From DATIHQ01 sp035480535 (GTDB lineage Bacteria; Chlamydiota; Chlamydiia; Chlamydiales; SM23-39), in assembly GCA_035480535.1 (NCBI GenBank), contig DATIHQ010000091.1, forward strand, positions 1 through 5,998: 5,998 bases of DNA, in the 5' to 3' direction. This document shows positions 5,971 to 5,998 of this stretch, piece after piece. The notes beneath the pieces were generated by a model that did not search any database, was not told the origin of the DNA, and saw only the letters and a list, made by a program, of their open reading frames with translations. Made by a program: the position numbers and the translations under genes. Within the stretch, counting starts at the first letter, position 1; every line of letters starts with the position of its first letter.

Positions 5971-5998
5971 CAATAGTTATCAAGTTGGTAGACTATCC

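Noticed and set aside
5971..5973. TTG as start codon of the transporter
   Set aside because: An ATG follows immediately, and neither codon has a better ribosome site; the ATG is the simpler choice.

Overview
The window most likely comes from an environmental (amoeba- or arthropod-associated, non-Chlamydiaceae) member of the Chlamydiota or a similar obligate intracellular bacterium. The main evidence is a plastid/chlamydial/rickettsial-type nucleotide transporter (NTT/Tlc family), the hallmark of energy or nucleotide parasitism. No marker here fixes the genus, so this is an inference. All six genes lie on the minus strand and read from high to low coordinates: NTT transporter, ITPase/Ham1-like pyrophosphatase, endonuclease IV (nfo), asparaginyl-tRNA synthetase (asnS), then two tandem paralogs of an unrecognised family, the second cut by the window edge.

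Right part (about 2700-5998): the transporter gene ends inside a 169-bp inverted-repeat element (4326-4494) with perfect 17-bp ends. An AT-rich 58-bp gap follows, then the ITPase-like gene. The 3' end of that gene runs into an 86-bp GC-rich palindrome made of GAGCCC hexamers (3654-3739), which encodes its odd Glu-Pro tail and places its stop in the hairpin loop. nfo follows after 111 bp and overlaps the asnS start by 11 bp. Nucleotide import, dITP/XTP clean-up and abasic-site repair make a plausible functional neighbourhood, but co-regulation is not shown.

Left part (1-1344): a 93-bp spacer carries a 9-bp tandem repeat and a weak promoter-like pair. It is followed by two adjacent, related genes of no known function (325 aa, and at least 93 aa) that overlap by 8 bp (ATGGCTAA), so they are probably translationally coupled. 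This part looks lower in GC than the asnS/NTT part, which suggests accessory DNA.

The least explained signals are the unknown tandem paralog pair and the two unrelated palindromic elements, each reaching into the stop codon of the gene before it. There are no RNA genes, no CRISPR and no transposase in the window.
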